Shown: positions 1-8,606, numbered from the stretch's first letter. The stretch is DNA of 43,991 nt from Bacillus sp. REN16 (GCF_020731355.1 NZ_JAJFZK010000017.1:1-43991); one strand, 5' to 3'. Notes: generated by a model not told the origin, from the letters alone. A program made the numbers and translations.

Positions 1-1
1 G

Positions 2-85
2 CTCAATAAAACATTATTCTTTTCAGGTATTATTATTGTTTCAGCATTAATTTACTTTGCCTTCGGTGCGAAATATTTAAACTGA
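2..85 (+). CDS. C-terminal end of an unidentified membrane protein (partial)
   Basis: An open frame enters from the left edge and ends at TGA 83-85, giving 27 residues. They are strongly hydrophobic (a run of F, I, V, A, L, with a G-rich part) and end in GAKYLN, like a last transmembrane helix with a short tail. The start and most of the protein lie outside the window, so the family cannot be named. Its position is notable, because in most Bacillus genomes the gene directly upstream of rpsR is ssb, and this tail is not SSB (SSB ends in an acidic DDDLPF-like tip). It could be a chance open frame. Confidence 0.4.
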   Translation, partial: LNKTLFFSGIIIVSALIYFAFGAKYLN

Positions 86-215
86 TGAAGGCTACTATTT
101 TACTTGAAACAATTAATACGAAAAGCGTGTGTTTTAATATCACCTAAAATAATTCGTAACGTCTAAAACCTCTGAAATCAGGGAACAATTTAAGGTATAG
201 ATTACACACGAATTA

Positions 216-224
216 TGGTATAAT
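216..224 (+). promoter_or_regulatory. Extended -10 promoter for rpsR
   Basis: TATAAT at 219-224 is preceded by TG at 216-217, giving an extended -10 (TGgTATAAT). No good -35 hexamer lies at the usual distance, which extended -10 promoters tolerate. The site is 111 nt upstream of the rpsR start. The 11-mer GATTACACACG at 200-210 lies just upstream and recurs at 249-259. Confidence 0.5.
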
Positions 225-233
225 AACCTTACC

Positions 234-286
234 CTTTGGAATACCAAAGATTACACACGTTAGAGTGGGCATAACTTCCATTCTAA
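234..286 (+). promoter_or_regulatory. Structured rpsR leader with two hairpins
   Basis: Two hairpins lie in the 5' leader. CTTTGG/CCAAAG (234-239 with 244-249) has a 4-nt loop. TTAGAGTGG/CCATTCTAA (260-268 with 278-286) pairs fully if one G-U is allowed. Ribosomal protein leaders are often autoregulated, and S6:S18 complexes are known to bind rpsF-operon leaders. Whether this leader carries such a site is inference. Confidence 0.4.
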
Positions 287-334
287 CTTGTAAGTCAACC
301 GATAAAAACCAAATCGAAAAGGGAGGGAAATTAA

Positions 335-574
<240 letters not shown>

Positions 575-580
575 TAAAGA

Positions 581-618
581 AAAGCGATGATCGAAAATTA
601 GATCATCGCTTTTTATTT
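581..618 (+). terminator. Rho-independent terminator after rpsR (bidirectional)
   Basis: Perfect 12-bp stem AAAGCGATGATC/GATCATCGCTTT (581-592, 601-612) with an 8-nt loop, followed by a T-rich tract. The opposite strand also ends in a T-rich run, so it can serve thiT as well. Confidence 0.9.
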
Positions 619-633
619 TATATGATAGGAACG

Positions 634-672
634 ATAGGAACCAGGGGAGCTTCCCCCTTGGTTCCTATTTTT
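634..672. terminator. Hairpin between rpsR and thiT
   Basis: Long stem ATAGGAACCA...TGGTTCCTAT with an inner GGGG/CCCC, followed on the + strand by ATTTTTGTTTT. It overlaps the last codons of the convergent thiT gene. It probably acts as a second terminator between the convergent units. Confidence 0.55.
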
Positions 673-1231
673 GTTTTAGTACGAAGAAACGAGGTGAAGC
701 AATAATTAGGATTGATAGGACAATTGTACATAAAACAAACGTTGCTAGCATGGTGATTCCGTTAAAAGTAAAGGAATACCATACTGGGTTTTCAATTTCT
801 GGTGCAAAGTATTCAATAAAGATAAAGCCCGCAAGAAAATGCCAAAAATAGCGTGCTACACTACCAATAAAGATAGCAAACGTGATTGAGATAATGGCTT
901 TGGGTTTTTGATTGTTTTTCAAACTATCCTGTACAATCGATTTGAATATTCCACCAAAACCAATAAATGAAAAGGCAATAATATATTCTATAATGGCTTG
1001 AACAGGGTGGACAATCCATGGGTCAAATACTAATTGGAGTAATCCCCAAATCAACCCAGACAGCATTCCTGTTTTTATTCCCCATCTTAAAGCAATAATA
1101 AAAACAGGGACCATCGCAAATGAGATGGATATGGCTGGCGTAATATTAATCGATGGAAGCAGGTCCAAAACTAGAGCTAATGCTGCAAAAATAGCAGCTT
1201 CAATCATTGCCTGTAATCTTGTGTTTTGCAT
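665..1231 (-). CDS. thiT: Energy-coupled thiamine transporter S component ThiT
   Basis: About 188 residues, almost entirely hydrophobic with six predicted helices. The N-terminal pattern QNTRLQAMIEAAIFAALA and the internal RWGIKTGMLSGLIWGLLQL fit ThiT/YuaJ, the thiamine-binding S component of an ECF transporter that shares the common EcfAA'T module. The start ATG (1229-1231) is chosen because AAGGGGGA lies 8 nt upstream. A longer reading frame would run into the riboswitch expression platform. A TPP riboswitch upstream confirms the thiamine assignment: the gene should be shut off when thiamine pyrophosphate is plentiful. It is monocistronic and convergent with rpsR. Confidence 0.93.
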   Translation of the reverse strand: MQNTRLQAMIEAAIFAALALVLDLLPSINITPAISISFAMVPVFIIALRWGIKTGMLSGLIWGLLQLVFDPWIVHPVQAIIEYIIAFSFIGFGGIFKSIVQDSLKNNQKPKAIISITFAIFIGSVARYFWHFLAGFIFIEYFAPEIENPVWYSFTFNGITMLATFVLCTIVLSILIIASPRFFVLKQK

Positions 1232-1280
1232 AAAAAAATCCCCCTTGAAGTAGTTGTAAAATAACGTACCCCAAAGGAGA
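1232..1280 (-). terminator. TPP-controlled terminator whose 3' arm is the thiT ribosome binding site
   Basis: On the minus strand TCTCCTTTG (1280-1272) pairs with CAAGGGGGA (1247-1239) over 9 bp including two G-U pairs, and seven U follow (1238-1232). The 3' arm is the Shine-Dalgarno sequence of thiT, so the folded form could both stop transcription and hide the ribosome site. Confidence 0.7.
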
Positions 1281-1321
1281 ACAACTTTAATAAAAGTATC
1301 CGTTCCCTCAACTAACTCCAC

Positions 1322-1408
1322 ATCCCTACGCTAGTATTAACTAACAGGTTCGAAGGGTCTGAACTCTAAGTGTTCACTCTCAGCAAAATTGCTCCCCTTG
1401 TGGTTACG
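1322..1408 (-). promoter_or_regulatory. TPP riboswitch (THI element)
   Basis: Read on the minus strand it shows the conserved THI-box blocks in order: GGGGAGC, GCTGAGAG, GACCCTTCGAACCTG and GCGTAGGGA. These form the TPP-binding core. It lies directly upstream of thiT, with the expression platform at 1232-1280. Confidence 0.96.
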
Positions 1409-1560
1409 TTTTACATATATAATTACTATCATAATAGAAAATAGGGAAAAGTAAAACAAAAAGTTTCGGAGCAGAGGAACTTCGACTAAAAATGGCCACT
1501 TCCGTATTAAAGTCGAGGTCCAAAGGTTGAAGACTTTCTAGTAAATCTTTAAAATAGAAA

Positions 1561-1589
1561 TTGATTGTTAAAATAGGTGTATGTTATTT
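1561..1589 (+). promoter_or_regulatory. Possible sigma-A promoter for yybS-gdpP-rplI
   Basis: TTGATT at 1561-1566 and TTATTT at 1584-1589, with 17 bp between them. The match is fair, not strong. The rest of 1409-1560 shows no gene or clear element. Confidence 0.3.
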
Positions 1590-1592
1590 TTA

Positions 1593-1650
1593 TGTCTAGC
1601 TCCAGGCGCCATCGGCTTGAGGTCATAATCCAGGCGCATTTTGCTTTTCT
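1593..1650 (+). repeat. Bacillus-type intergenic repeat (TGTCTAGCTCCAGGCGC family)
   Basis: Begins TGTCTAGCTCCAGGCGCC and ends GGCGCATTTTGCTTTTCT, with GGCGC inverted ends. From memory, sequences starting TGTCTAGCTCCAG and ending GCTTTTCT recur between genes in many Bacillus genomes. This copy is short and lies just upstream of the yybS ribosome site. No second copy was seen in this window. Confidence 0.5.
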
Positions 1651-1669
1651 AATAAGTTGAGGTGAAAAG

Positions 1670-2602
1670 GTGAAGAACGCAAAAATTTTAACAGAAGGGG
1701 CCATGCTGTTAGCAGTATATAGTGTACTGTTGCTCCTTACTTTATATATCCCAATACTTGGATTTGTGCTTTCGTTCATTTTACCCATTCCATTTATCCT
1801 GTTTACGGTGAAATATAGGGTAAAGCAATCATTGCTATTTATTCTAATTGCCTTTTTATTATCGGGGTTGTTAGGTTCTGTCTTTGGGATTATACATACG
1901 CTTATGTTTGGAATTTCAGGGATCTTGCTAGGCGAATTAATTAGCCGGGGAAGAAGTGGAATTGAGTTATTTTTAGGGTCCTGTTTGTCGTATTTGTTCT
2001 CAATTGTGATCCTGTATGTAATTGCGGTACTCGTACTGCAAATTGATGTCTTTGACATGATCCGTGAAAGCTCACGGGAATCTTTTGCAATGGCTGAGAG
2101 TATAATGAGGGCAACGGGGGGCGAAGTAAATAAAGAGGCTATTGCACAACTGGAAGAGTCGATTGACATGATGCAATACATGATTCCAAGTATGTTTGTT
2201 CTAATTGCAATGTTTTTAGCTTTTGTAACAGTTGTAGCAATGAAACCAGTGCTTGTACGGCTTCAAGTGAAAATGAATCCATTCCCGCCGTTTCGTGAGA
2301 TTACATTTCCTAAAAGTATTTTATGGTATTACTTACTGATTTTACTTTTTAGCTTTGTTGAAATGGAAAAGGGTACATTTGGGTATACCGCCTTTTTAAA
2401 TCTCTTTTTTGTTTTGCAGATGTTCATGGTGGTTCAAGGCTTGGCCTTCATTTATTATTTCTGTCATCAAAAAGGGATTACAAAGGCAGTGCCAGTTGTA
2501 CTGACAATATTAACACCATTTCTCCTTTATATTATTCGAATCTTAGGTATAATTGACTTAGGATTTCAACTGCGAAATCGAATAAGTGGAAAGAAGAAGT
2601 AA
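1670..2602 (+). CDS. yybS: YybS family membrane protein (DUF2232)
   Basis: 310 residues with about eight hydrophobic segments, a size and layout typical of YybS/DUF2232. The soluble stretch (about residues 125-165, acidic and S/E rich) interrupts the helices. The start is GTG at 1670 with GAGGTG 6 nt upstream. It lies 27 nt ahead of gdpP, the normal order in Bacillus, and should be co-transcribed. The molecular function is not known; the family is membrane-integral and always found beside gdpP and rplI. Confidence 0.9.
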   Translation: MKNAKILTEGAMLLAVYSVLLLLTLYIPILGFVLSFILPIPFILFTVKYRVKQSLLFILIAFLLSGLLGSVFGIIHTLMFGISGILLGELISRGRSGIELFLGSCLSYLFSIVILYVIAVLVLQIDVFDMIRESSRESFAMAESIMRATGGEVNKEAIAQLEESIDMMQYMIPSMFVLIAMFLAFVTVVAMKPVLVRLQVKMNPFPPFREITFPKSILWYYLLILLFSFVEMEKGTFGYTAFLNLFFVLQMFMVVQGLAFIYYFCHQKGITKAVPVVLTILTPFLLYIIRILGIIDLGFQLRNRISGKKK

Positions 2603-2629
2603 AACAAAGCTTTAGGAGCTGAGAATTAC

Positions 2630-4603
2630 ATGCCAGACTTTTACAAAAGGAAGTTATTTCGCTATCCTATATATGCATTGCTTGTGATTACAAGTATTTT
2701 TAGTGCAATTCTCACTTATTTTCAATGGATGATTGGGATAGCATGTTTTCTGCTCCTTGGATTGATTGTGTATTTTTTATTAAAAGCAAACTCACTTCTT
2801 AAAAAGGAGATGGAGCATTATATCTCGACCCTTTCGTATCGCTTAAAAAAGGTTGGCGAAGAAGCGTTAATGGAAATGCCAATCGGGATATTGCTTTATA
2901 ATGATGAATTTCAGGTTGAGTGGGCTAACTCCTATTTATCGAACTTTCTTGATGCCGATACGCTGGTAGGGAGATCTCTTTATGATGTTGAGGAGCTAAT
3001 TGTTCCTTTAATTCAACAAGAGATTGAAAGTGAGACAATTACATTAAATGAACAGAAATTTAAGGTCATCATCAAGAGAGAAGAACGATTACTTTATTTC
3101 TTTGATGTAACTGAACAAATGGAAATCGTGCAATTGTATGAGGCAGAGCGTACCGTATTAGGGATTATCTTTTTAGATAATTATGATGAAGTAACCCAAG
3201 GAATGGATGATCAACGAAAAAGCTCGTTAAATAGTCAGGTTACATCAATCCTAAACGAATGGGCAACTGAACATGGTGTGTTTTTAAAAAGGACTTCATC
3301 TGAGCGATTTATTGCAGTGTTAAATGAAGAAATTTTGTCAAATCTTGAAAAAACAAAGTTCACAATTTTGGATGATGTGAGGGAAAATACCGCGAAGGAT
3401 AGTGTAGCCTTAACATTAAGTATTGGGATTGGAATTGGGGTTCCAACACTTCCTGAGTTAGGTACAGCCGCACAATCGAGTTTGGATCTGGCATTGGGAC
3501 GTGGCGGAGACCAGGTTGCGATGAAGCTTCCGAATGGGAAGGTTAAGTTTTACGGCGGTAAAACGAACCCGATGGAAAAACGGACTAGGGTCCGCGCACG
3601 CGTGATTTCACATGCATTAAAGGAAATAGTCTCAGACAGTGACAAAGTCATCATCATGGGCCATAAATACCCTGATATGGATGCAGTAGGGGCTGCCATT
3701 GGGATTTTAAAAGTGGCGCAAATGAATCATAAAGAAGGATACATTGTTTTAAATCCTAATGAAATTGATTCAGGTGTAGGACGTCTACTTGAAGAAGTGA
3801 AGGAAAATACGGAGCTTTGGTCCTATTTTATTACTCCGGAACAAGCTCTTGAAATCGCTACAAATGAAACGTTGCTCGTGGTTGTTGATACCCATAAGCC
3901 ATCACTCGTCATTGAGGAAAAACTCGTATCAAAAATTGATAAAGTGGTTGTCATCGATCATCATCGTCGCGGGGAGGAGTTCATTCAATCACCATTACTC
4001 GTTTATATGGAACCATATGCTTCGTCAACAGCGGAGTTGGTGACTGAGCTTCTTGAATATCAGCCAAAGCGAAAGAAAATCGACATGCTTGAGGCAACGG
4101 CTTTACTTGCGGGAATTATTGTAGACACAAAGAGCTTTACACTCCGCACGGGGTCAAGAACATTTGATGCGGCATCCTATTTACGCGCTCAAGGTGCAGA
4201 CACCGTTCTAGTACAGAAATTCCTTAAGGAAAACATGGATCATTTTAAAAAGCGCTCAAGGCTTATTGAATCAGCGTTTATTTATAAAAATGGGATTGCG
4301 ATTGCAAAAGGGAAACAAAATGAGACTTTCGACCAAGTAATGATTGCACAGGCAGCAGATACATTACTGACAATGAATGATGTAGTTGCTTCATTCGTGA
4401 TATCAATCAGGCACGACTTACGCATTGGGATCAGTGCCCGTTCATTGGGAGACGTCAATGTACAATTGATTATGGAAAGCCTAGGCGGCGGAGGCCATCT
4501 TACAAATGCAGCAACTCAGTTAGTTGATACAACGATAGAAGAAGCGGAAGAACAGCTACTTTTAGTAATTGATGAGTATTTAGAGGGAGGTACCAAGGAA
4601 TGA
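2630..4603 (+). CDS. gdpP: Cyclic-di-AMP phosphodiesterase GdpP
   Basis: 657 residues with the full domain order of GdpP/YybT: two N-terminal transmembrane helices (about 12-52), a degenerate PAS domain (about 80-165), a degenerate GGDEF domain in which the signature reads GRGGDQ near 290, and a DHH/DHHA1 phosphodiesterase. Metal ligands are visible: [11 protein letters not shown] (H345, D349, D351), VVDTHKP (D420) and IDHH (D443-H445). The C-terminal GGGGH loop is near 617. It hydrolyses c-di-AMP to pApA and so affects potassium and osmotic balance and wall stress. The stop overlaps the rplI start by 4 nt (ATGA), so translation is coupled. Confidence 0.97.
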   Translation: MPDFYKRKLFRYPIYALLVITSIFSAILTYFQWMIGIACFLLLGLIVYFLLKANSLLKKEMEHYISTLSYRLKKVGEEALMEMPIGILLYNDEFQVEWANSYLSNFLDADTLVGRSLYDVEELIVPLIQQEIESETITLNEQKFKVIIKREERLLYFFDVTEQMEIVQLYEAERTVLGIIFLDNYDEVTQGMDDQRKSSLNSQVTSILNEWATEHGVFLKRTSSERFIAVLNEEILSNLEKTKFTILDDVRENTAKDSVALTLSIGIGIGVPTLPELGTAAQSSLDLALGRGGDQVAMKLPNGKVKFYGGKTNPMEKRTRVRARVISHALKEIVSDSDKVIIMGHKYPDMDAVGAAIGILKVAQMNHKEGYIVLNPNEIDSGVGRLLEEVKENTELWSYFITPEQALEIATNETLLVVVDTHKPSLVIEEKLVSKIDKVVVIDHHRRGEEFIQSPLLVYMEPYASSTAELVTELLEYQPKRKKIDMLEATALLAGIIVDTKSFTLRTGSRTFDAASYLRAQGADTVLVQKFLKENMDHFKKRSRLIESAFIYKNGIAIAKGKQNETFDQVMIAQAADTLLTMNDVVASFVISIRHDLRIGISARSLGDVNVQLIMESLGGGGHLTNAATQLVDTTIEEAEEQLLLVIDEYLEGGTKE

Positions 4604-5046
4604 AGGTTATATTATTAAAAGATGTAAAAGGAAAAGGTAAAAAGGGAGAAGTGAAGAACGTATCTGATGGATATGCACACAACTTCCTATTCAAGCAAAA
4701 TCTTGCGATTGAGGCAACACCAGCTAACATGAAAACATTAGAAGCAAAGAAAAATAAAGAATCAAAAGAAGCTGCCGAAGAATTAGCGCAGTCCAAGCAA
4801 TTGAAAGAAAAACTTGAAACTCTAACTGTTGAATTGCAAGCAAAAGCGGGTGAAGGCGGTCGTTTATTTGGTTCTGTAACAAGTAAGCAAATTGCTGATG
4901 AGCTTGCGAAAAAGCAAGGAATCAAAATTGATAAGCGCAAATTTGATCTTCCGGATGGAATTAGAGCATTAGGCTATACAAATGTATCTGTAAAATTACA
5001 TCCCGAAGTGACTGCTACTGTGAAGGTTCATGTCAAAGAACAGTAA
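4600..5046 (+). CDS. rplI: 50S ribosomal protein L9
   Basis: 148 residues, the normal length. The N-terminal domain [20 protein letters not shown] is the L9 signature, then comes the long connecting helix rich in K and E (about 41-75), and the C-terminal rRNA-binding domain. The ATG overlaps the gdpP stop, and GGAGG lies about 10 nt upstream inside gdpP. It is the last gene of the yybS-gdpP-rplI unit. Confidence 0.98.
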   Translation: MKVILLKDVKGKGKKGEVKNVSDGYAHNFLFKQNLAIEATPANMKTLEAKKNKESKEAAEELAQSKQLKEKLETLTVELQAKAGEGGRLFGSVTSKQIADELAKKQGIKIDKRKFDLPDGIRALGYTNVSVKLHPEVTATVKVHVKEQ

Positions 5047-5083
5047 TTTCCATTGAAAATGAATAAGGAAAACAGATAGAATG

Positions 5084-5124
5084 AAAAATGTGGTTTTGTT
5101 TACAGACAAGATCACATTTTTTTC
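5084..5124 (+). terminator. Terminator after rplI
   Basis: AAAAATGTG (5084-5092) pairs with CACATTTTT (5113-5121), with an inner TGT/ACA, and ends in a T run. Confidence 0.75.
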
Positions 5125-5178
5125 GTATAACAAGCATTTTCATTCTGAAATAAGTATAATAGATAGATAGAAGACTAA

Positions 5179-5302
5179 TCAAATGCGCCTTGGCGTTTTT
5201 GCGCCCGATTTTTTTCGAGCAAGCTCGAAAAGTTTCTTTTGAAAAATCGTGGCATCCGCCGGAGGTTATAACTTTATTCAGAAGAAGGCTGAATAAAGTT
5301 AA
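5179..5302 (+). repeat. Dispersed repeat, short copy (inverted relative to 32411-32610)
   Basis: It starts TCAAATGCGCCTTGGCG, passes through GTGGCATCCGCCGGAGG and ends in a hairpin with 11-bp arms AACTTTATTCA/TGAATAAAGTT. The same blocks occur in reverse orientation at 32411-32610. The centre here is a short hairpin TTCGAGC/GCTCGAA (5214-5229), where the other copy has about 70 extra bases. It fills most of the rplI-dnaC gap. Confidence 0.85.
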
Positions 5303-5336
5303 TGATGAACTAATAAATAAAGGGAGTGGAGAATAG

Positions 5337-6701
5337 TTGAGTGACATTTTTGCTGATCGTATTCCTCCGCAAAATATAGAGGCAGAGCAAGCAGTATTAG
5401 GGGCTATTTTTCTAGAACCGAGCTCACTTACTCTTGCTTCAGAAGTATTGATTCCAGAAGACTTTTATCGGACAGCCCACCAAAAGATTTTTGACGCGAT
5501 GCTCAATCTCTCAGATAAAGGTGAACCAGTCGACCTAGTAACGGTTACTTCTGAGTTAGCGGATGTGAAAATTTTAGACGAAATAGGTGGAGTTTCTTAC
5601 TTAAGTGAATTGGCGGGTTCAGTACCTACAGCCGCCAATATTGAATACTACGCGAAGATTATTGAAGAGAAATCAATTTTACGTCGGTTGATTCGCACAG
5701 CAACGACAATTGCAACAGATGGTTATTCACGCGAAGACGAGGTAGATGCGCTTTTAGGTGAGGCAGAAAAAAATATTATGGAAGTCGCAAACCGTAAAAA
5801 TGCGGGTGCATTCCAAAATATTAAGGATGTTCTTGTCCAAACCTATGATAATATTGAAACTCTTAATAATCGTGTAGGTGATATTACAGGAATCCCAACA
5901 GGGTTTTCTGAGCTTGACAAGATGACTGCTGGATTTCAACGAAATGATTTAATTATCGTAGCAGCACGTCCATCTGTTGGTAAGACTGCCTTTGCTCTGA
6001 ATATTGCACAAAACGTAGCAACAAAGACAGATGAGAATGTGGCGATCTTTAGTCTAGAGATGGGTGCAGAGCAGCTGGTAATGAGGATGCTCTGTGCTGA
6101 AGGAAACATCAATGCTCAAAATCTGCGTACTGGCTCGTTAACCCCGGAGGATTGGGGTAAGCTTACGATGGCAATGGGAAGCTTATCGAACTCAGGGATT
6201 TATATTGATGATACCCCAGGTATTCGTGTAAATGAAATTCGCTCAAAATGCCGCAGACTTAAGCAGGAAAGTGGATTAGGAATGATCCTAATTGATTACC
6301 TTCAGTTGATTCAAGGTAACGGTAGAAGCGGTGAAAACCGCCAACAAGAGGTTTCGGAAATCTCGCGTTCCTTAAAAGCGTTAGCCCGTGAATTAAAGGT
6401 CCCAGTAATAGCCTTATCGCAGCTATCCCGTGGGGTTGAACAAAGACAGGACAAGCGTCCGATGATGTCAGATATTCGTGAATCTGGAAGTATTGAGCAG
6501 GATGCGGATATTGTAGCATTCCTATACCGTGATGATTATTATGACAAAGAATCAGAGAATAAGAATATCATTGAAATTATCATTGCAAAGCAACGTAACG
6601 GCCCGGTAGGAACTGTTTCGCTGGCATTCGTAAAGGAATACAATAAATTCGTCAATCTCGAACGAAGGTTTGATGATGCCGGTGTTCCACCAGGTGCATA
6701 A
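5337..6701 (+). CDS. dnaC: Replicative DNA helicase (DnaB family)
   Basis: 454 residues, almost identical in pattern to B. subtilis DnaC. The N-terminal domain begins PPQNIEAEQAVLGAIF, the Walker A motif is ARPSVGKT at 210-217, the Walker B region reads MILIDYLQLI, and the end is RRFDDAGVPPGA. It is the hexameric helicase that unwinds the fork and recruits primase. The start is TTG at 5337, supported by AGGGAGTGGAG just upstream; this matches the N-terminus of the family. purA, which follows dnaC in B. subtilis, is not found downstream. Confidence 0.97.
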   Translation: MSDIFADRIPPQNIEAEQAVLGAIFLEPSSLTLASEVLIPEDFYRTAHQKIFDAMLNLSDKGEPVDLVTVTSELADVKILDEIGGVSYLSELAGSVPTAANIEYYAKIIEEKSILRRLIRTATTIATDGYSREDEVDALLGEAEKNIMEVANRKNAGAFQNIKDVLVQTYDNIETLNNRVGDITGIPTGFSELDKMTAGFQRNDLIIVAARPSVGKTAFALNIAQNVATKTDENVAIFSLEMGAEQLVMRMLCAEGNINAQNLRTGSLTPEDWGKLTMAMGSLSNSGIYIDDTPGIRVNEIRSKCRRLKQESGLGMILIDYLQLIQGNGRSGENRQQEVSEISRSLKALARELKVPVIALSQLSRGVEQRQDKRPMMSDIRESGSIEQDADIVAFLYRDDYYDKESENKNIIEIIIAKQRNGPVGTVSLAFVKEYNKFVNLERRFDDAGVPPGA

Positions 6702-6743
6702 TGTAGAAAAGTGCAAGGAGCCCGATGACTCCTGGAACTAGAC

Positions 6744-6777
6744 AAAAAGACGTGTCACATTTGTGATATGTCTTTTT
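6744..6777 (+). terminator. Terminator after dnaC
   Basis: AAAAAGACGTGTCAC pairs with GTGATATGTCTTTTT (G-U pairs included), with loop ATTT and a T run. Confidence 0.85.
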
Positions 6778-6923
6778 TCGTTCTATGACCATTTGGCTAT
6801 GTAATAATTAGAAAAAGATGCCTTTTGATGTGGATAATCGACAGGAGTCCTTAAAAACTGCGTAGTTTTATAAGAGGAAAGACTCAATTATTTGCTAAAA
6901 TCCTACAATTTCCGTGTAAAAAA

Positions 6924-6951
6924 ATGACAGTAATACTACAATTATATTACA
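6924..6951 (+). promoter_or_regulatory. Tandem WalR-like half-sites upstream of the M23 endopeptidase
   Basis: On the minus strand three half-sites lie in exact 11-bp phase: TGTAAT (6951-6946), TGTAGT (6940-6935) and TGTCAT (6929-6924), each separated by 5 bp. The WalR consensus is two TGTWAH half-sites spaced by 5 bp. The first matches fully and the other two each miss one position. The rest of 6778-7016 is AT-rich, with one DnaA-like box (6829-6837) and no gene. Confidence 0.5.
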
Positions 6952-7017
6952 TATTGGAAACTAGTATACTTTTTTTGAAATTCTATGGTAAATTAATAAA
7001 GTATAAAATAGAGAGAT

Positions 7018-7103
7018 TTGTCGAACTATCGAATACGTCTTGGCGTATTTTGTAAGACAACGCTTTTCAACACACAGGGTGAGAGGAACGAGTATTCGGA
7101 CAA
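7018..7103 (+). promoter_or_regulatory. Structured 5' leader with competing hairpins
   Basis: CGAATAC (7030-7036) can pair with GTATTCG (7092-7098), extended by TTGTC (7018-7022) with GACAA (7099-7103). The overlapping AATACG (7032-7037) forms a local hairpin with CGTATT (7044-7049). The two folds exclude each other. The ribosome site AGGGAGG follows at 7118-7124. It does not match any riboswitch class I know. Confidence 0.4.
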
Positions 7104-7130
7104 GCAACCTTTGTTCAGGGAGGAAAGACC

Positions 7131-8564
7131 GTGTCAAACCAAAATAAAAATAATAAAGCACCAAGATCATACATGAAATTGTTTAAACGAGTGGCTATTA
7201 CTTCAGTAGCACTTTCAACACTAGTGTTTGGAACTGTATCAGCCGATACAAAAATCCAAACTGTGTATCACGTATACATAGATGGCCAAAGAATCGGAAC
7301 AGTAGATTCTAAAGATATTGTTGAAAAAGTGATTGATCAGAAAGTAAGCTCTTTAAAGGATCAGTATCAAGGATTATCCTTAGTAGCAGATAATATATCA
7401 GTTGTTGAAGAACAAGCTTTTCTCCCGGCTTTTAATAATGAGACAGCTTCCAAAAAATTGGCGTCTGAGCTTAAAATAGCAGCCGAAGCAAAAGCGATTA
7501 CGGTTGAAGGAGAGCCAGTTGCTTACCTCAAAAATGAGGAAGAAGCAAATGAAGCTCTTAAACAACTAAAATTACAATATGTAAATGAAGATGAACTAAA
7601 TGAGCTTGAAGCTAGAGCAAACTCAGAAGAGCCTTTACCAGCGTTAGCTGAAGGACAGTCTCGTTTATTAGACGTTTCTTTTGAGGAAAAGGTTTCAATT
7701 TTAGATAAAAAAGTTTTACCAGACCAGGTTCATAGTCCTGCTGATACTGTTACATTGCTTCAAAAGGGAACTTTAGAAGAGAAGAAGTATCAGGTTACAG
7801 AAGGGGATGTACTAGGTTCTATCGCGGCAGACCATGAATTAACAACTGCTGAGTTAGTTGCGTTAAACCCAGGGATTACGGCAGAATCATTGCTTCAAAT
7901 TGGACAAGAGTTAAATGTAACAGCTTATAAGCCGTTCTTAACTGTTGTTGTAAAAAAGGAGCAAAACCAAAAGGAAACAATTAAGTTTGAGACAAAAGTA
8001 AATGACAATTCGGATATGTTTAAAGGTGACAGAAAAGTAACCCAAGAAGGTCAAGATGGTGAAAAGACTGTTCACTATGAATATAAAATGATTAATGGCG
8101 TAACTGCTGAGACGAATAAGCTGAATGAAACGATTACGAAAGAACCAGTAGCCGAGATCATTGAAAAGGGAACAAAGGTTGTTCCATCTAGAGGCTCAGG
8201 CCAGCTTGCATGGCCAACAGTTGGCGGCTATATCTCAAGCCACGTAGGATATAGATGGGGAAGACTTCATAAAGGCCTTGATATTGCAAGACCAAGCAAT
8301 CATGCAATTAAAGCAGCCGATAATGGAACAGTTGTAGAAGCTGGGTATGATGGAAGCTTCGGTAATAAAATTGTGATCAACCATAATAATGGAATGAAAA
8401 CAATTTATGCACATTTATCTTCAATTGGTGTAAGTGTTGGACAAACTGTTTCCAAAGGACAACAAATAGGTGTAATGGGGTCTACTGGTAACTCGACAGG
8501 AACTCACTTGCATTTTGAATTATATATAAACGGGGCTCTTAAAAATCCATTGGATTATTTATAA
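7131..8564 (+). CDS. Secreted peptidoglycan endopeptidase, LysM-G5-M23
   Basis: 477 residues. A basic start and hydrophobic stretch (about 17-38, ending VSA-DT) form a signal peptide. Then come a long helical region (about 60-200), a LysM-like module (about 220-265, YQVTEGDVLGSIA), a G5-type domain (about 268-348) and a C-terminal M23 zinc peptidase. The M23 ligands are visible: H380 and D384 in RLHKGLDIA, and H459/H461 in GTHLHFEL. It should cut peptide cross-links in the wall. The start is GTG at 7131 with AGGGAGG 6 nt upstream. It is next to walRK and has WalR-like sites upstream, which fits control by the wall-stress regulator. Confidence 0.92.
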   Translation: MSNQNKNNKAPRSYMKLFKRVAITSVALSTLVFGTVSADTKIQTVYHVYIDGQRIGTVDSKDIVEKVIDQKVSSLKDQYQGLSLVADNISVVEEQAFLPAFNNETASKKLASELKIAAEAKAITVEGEPVAYLKNEEEANEALKQLKLQYVNEDELNELEARANSEEPLPALAEGQSRLLDVSFEEKVSILDKKVLPDQVHSPADTVTLLQKGTLEEKKYQVTEGDVLGSIAADHELTTAELVALNPGITAESLLQIGQELNVTAYKPFLTVVVKKEQNQKETIKFETKVNDNSDMFKGDRKVTQEGQDGEKTVHYEYKMINGVTAETNKLNETITKEPVAEIIEKGTKVVPSRGSGQLAWPTVGGYISSHVGYRWGRLHKGLDIARPSNHAIKAADNGTVVEAGYDGSFGNKIVINHNNGMKTIYAHLSSIGVSVGQTVSKGQQIGVMGSTGNSTGTHLHFELYINGALKNPLDYL

Positions 8565-8577
8565 AAACCACACTCTA

Positions 8578-8606
8578 AACCTTCAGCATGGTGCTGAAGG
8601 TTTTTT
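8578..8606 (+). terminator. Terminator after the M23 endopeptidase
   Basis: Perfect stem AACCTTCAGCA/TGCTGAAGGTT with a 3-nt loop and six T. Confidence 0.93.

Noticed and set aside
1232-1321. N-terminal extension of ThiT by about 30 residues
   Set aside because: It would translate the riboswitch expression platform, and the strong ribosome site belongs to the ATG at 1231.
1549-2181. Long minus-strand frame over the start of yybS
   Set aside because: Low-complexity product, no ribosome site, and fully antisense to a conserved gene.
4500-4940. Minus-strand frame over gdpP/rplI
   Set aside because: Antisense to two conserved genes; Ser/Phe-rich product without family features.
7018-7130. c-di-AMP (ydaO) riboswitch ahead of the M23 gene
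   Set aside because: The conserved ydaO core blocks are not seen, so only an unassigned structured leader is reported.
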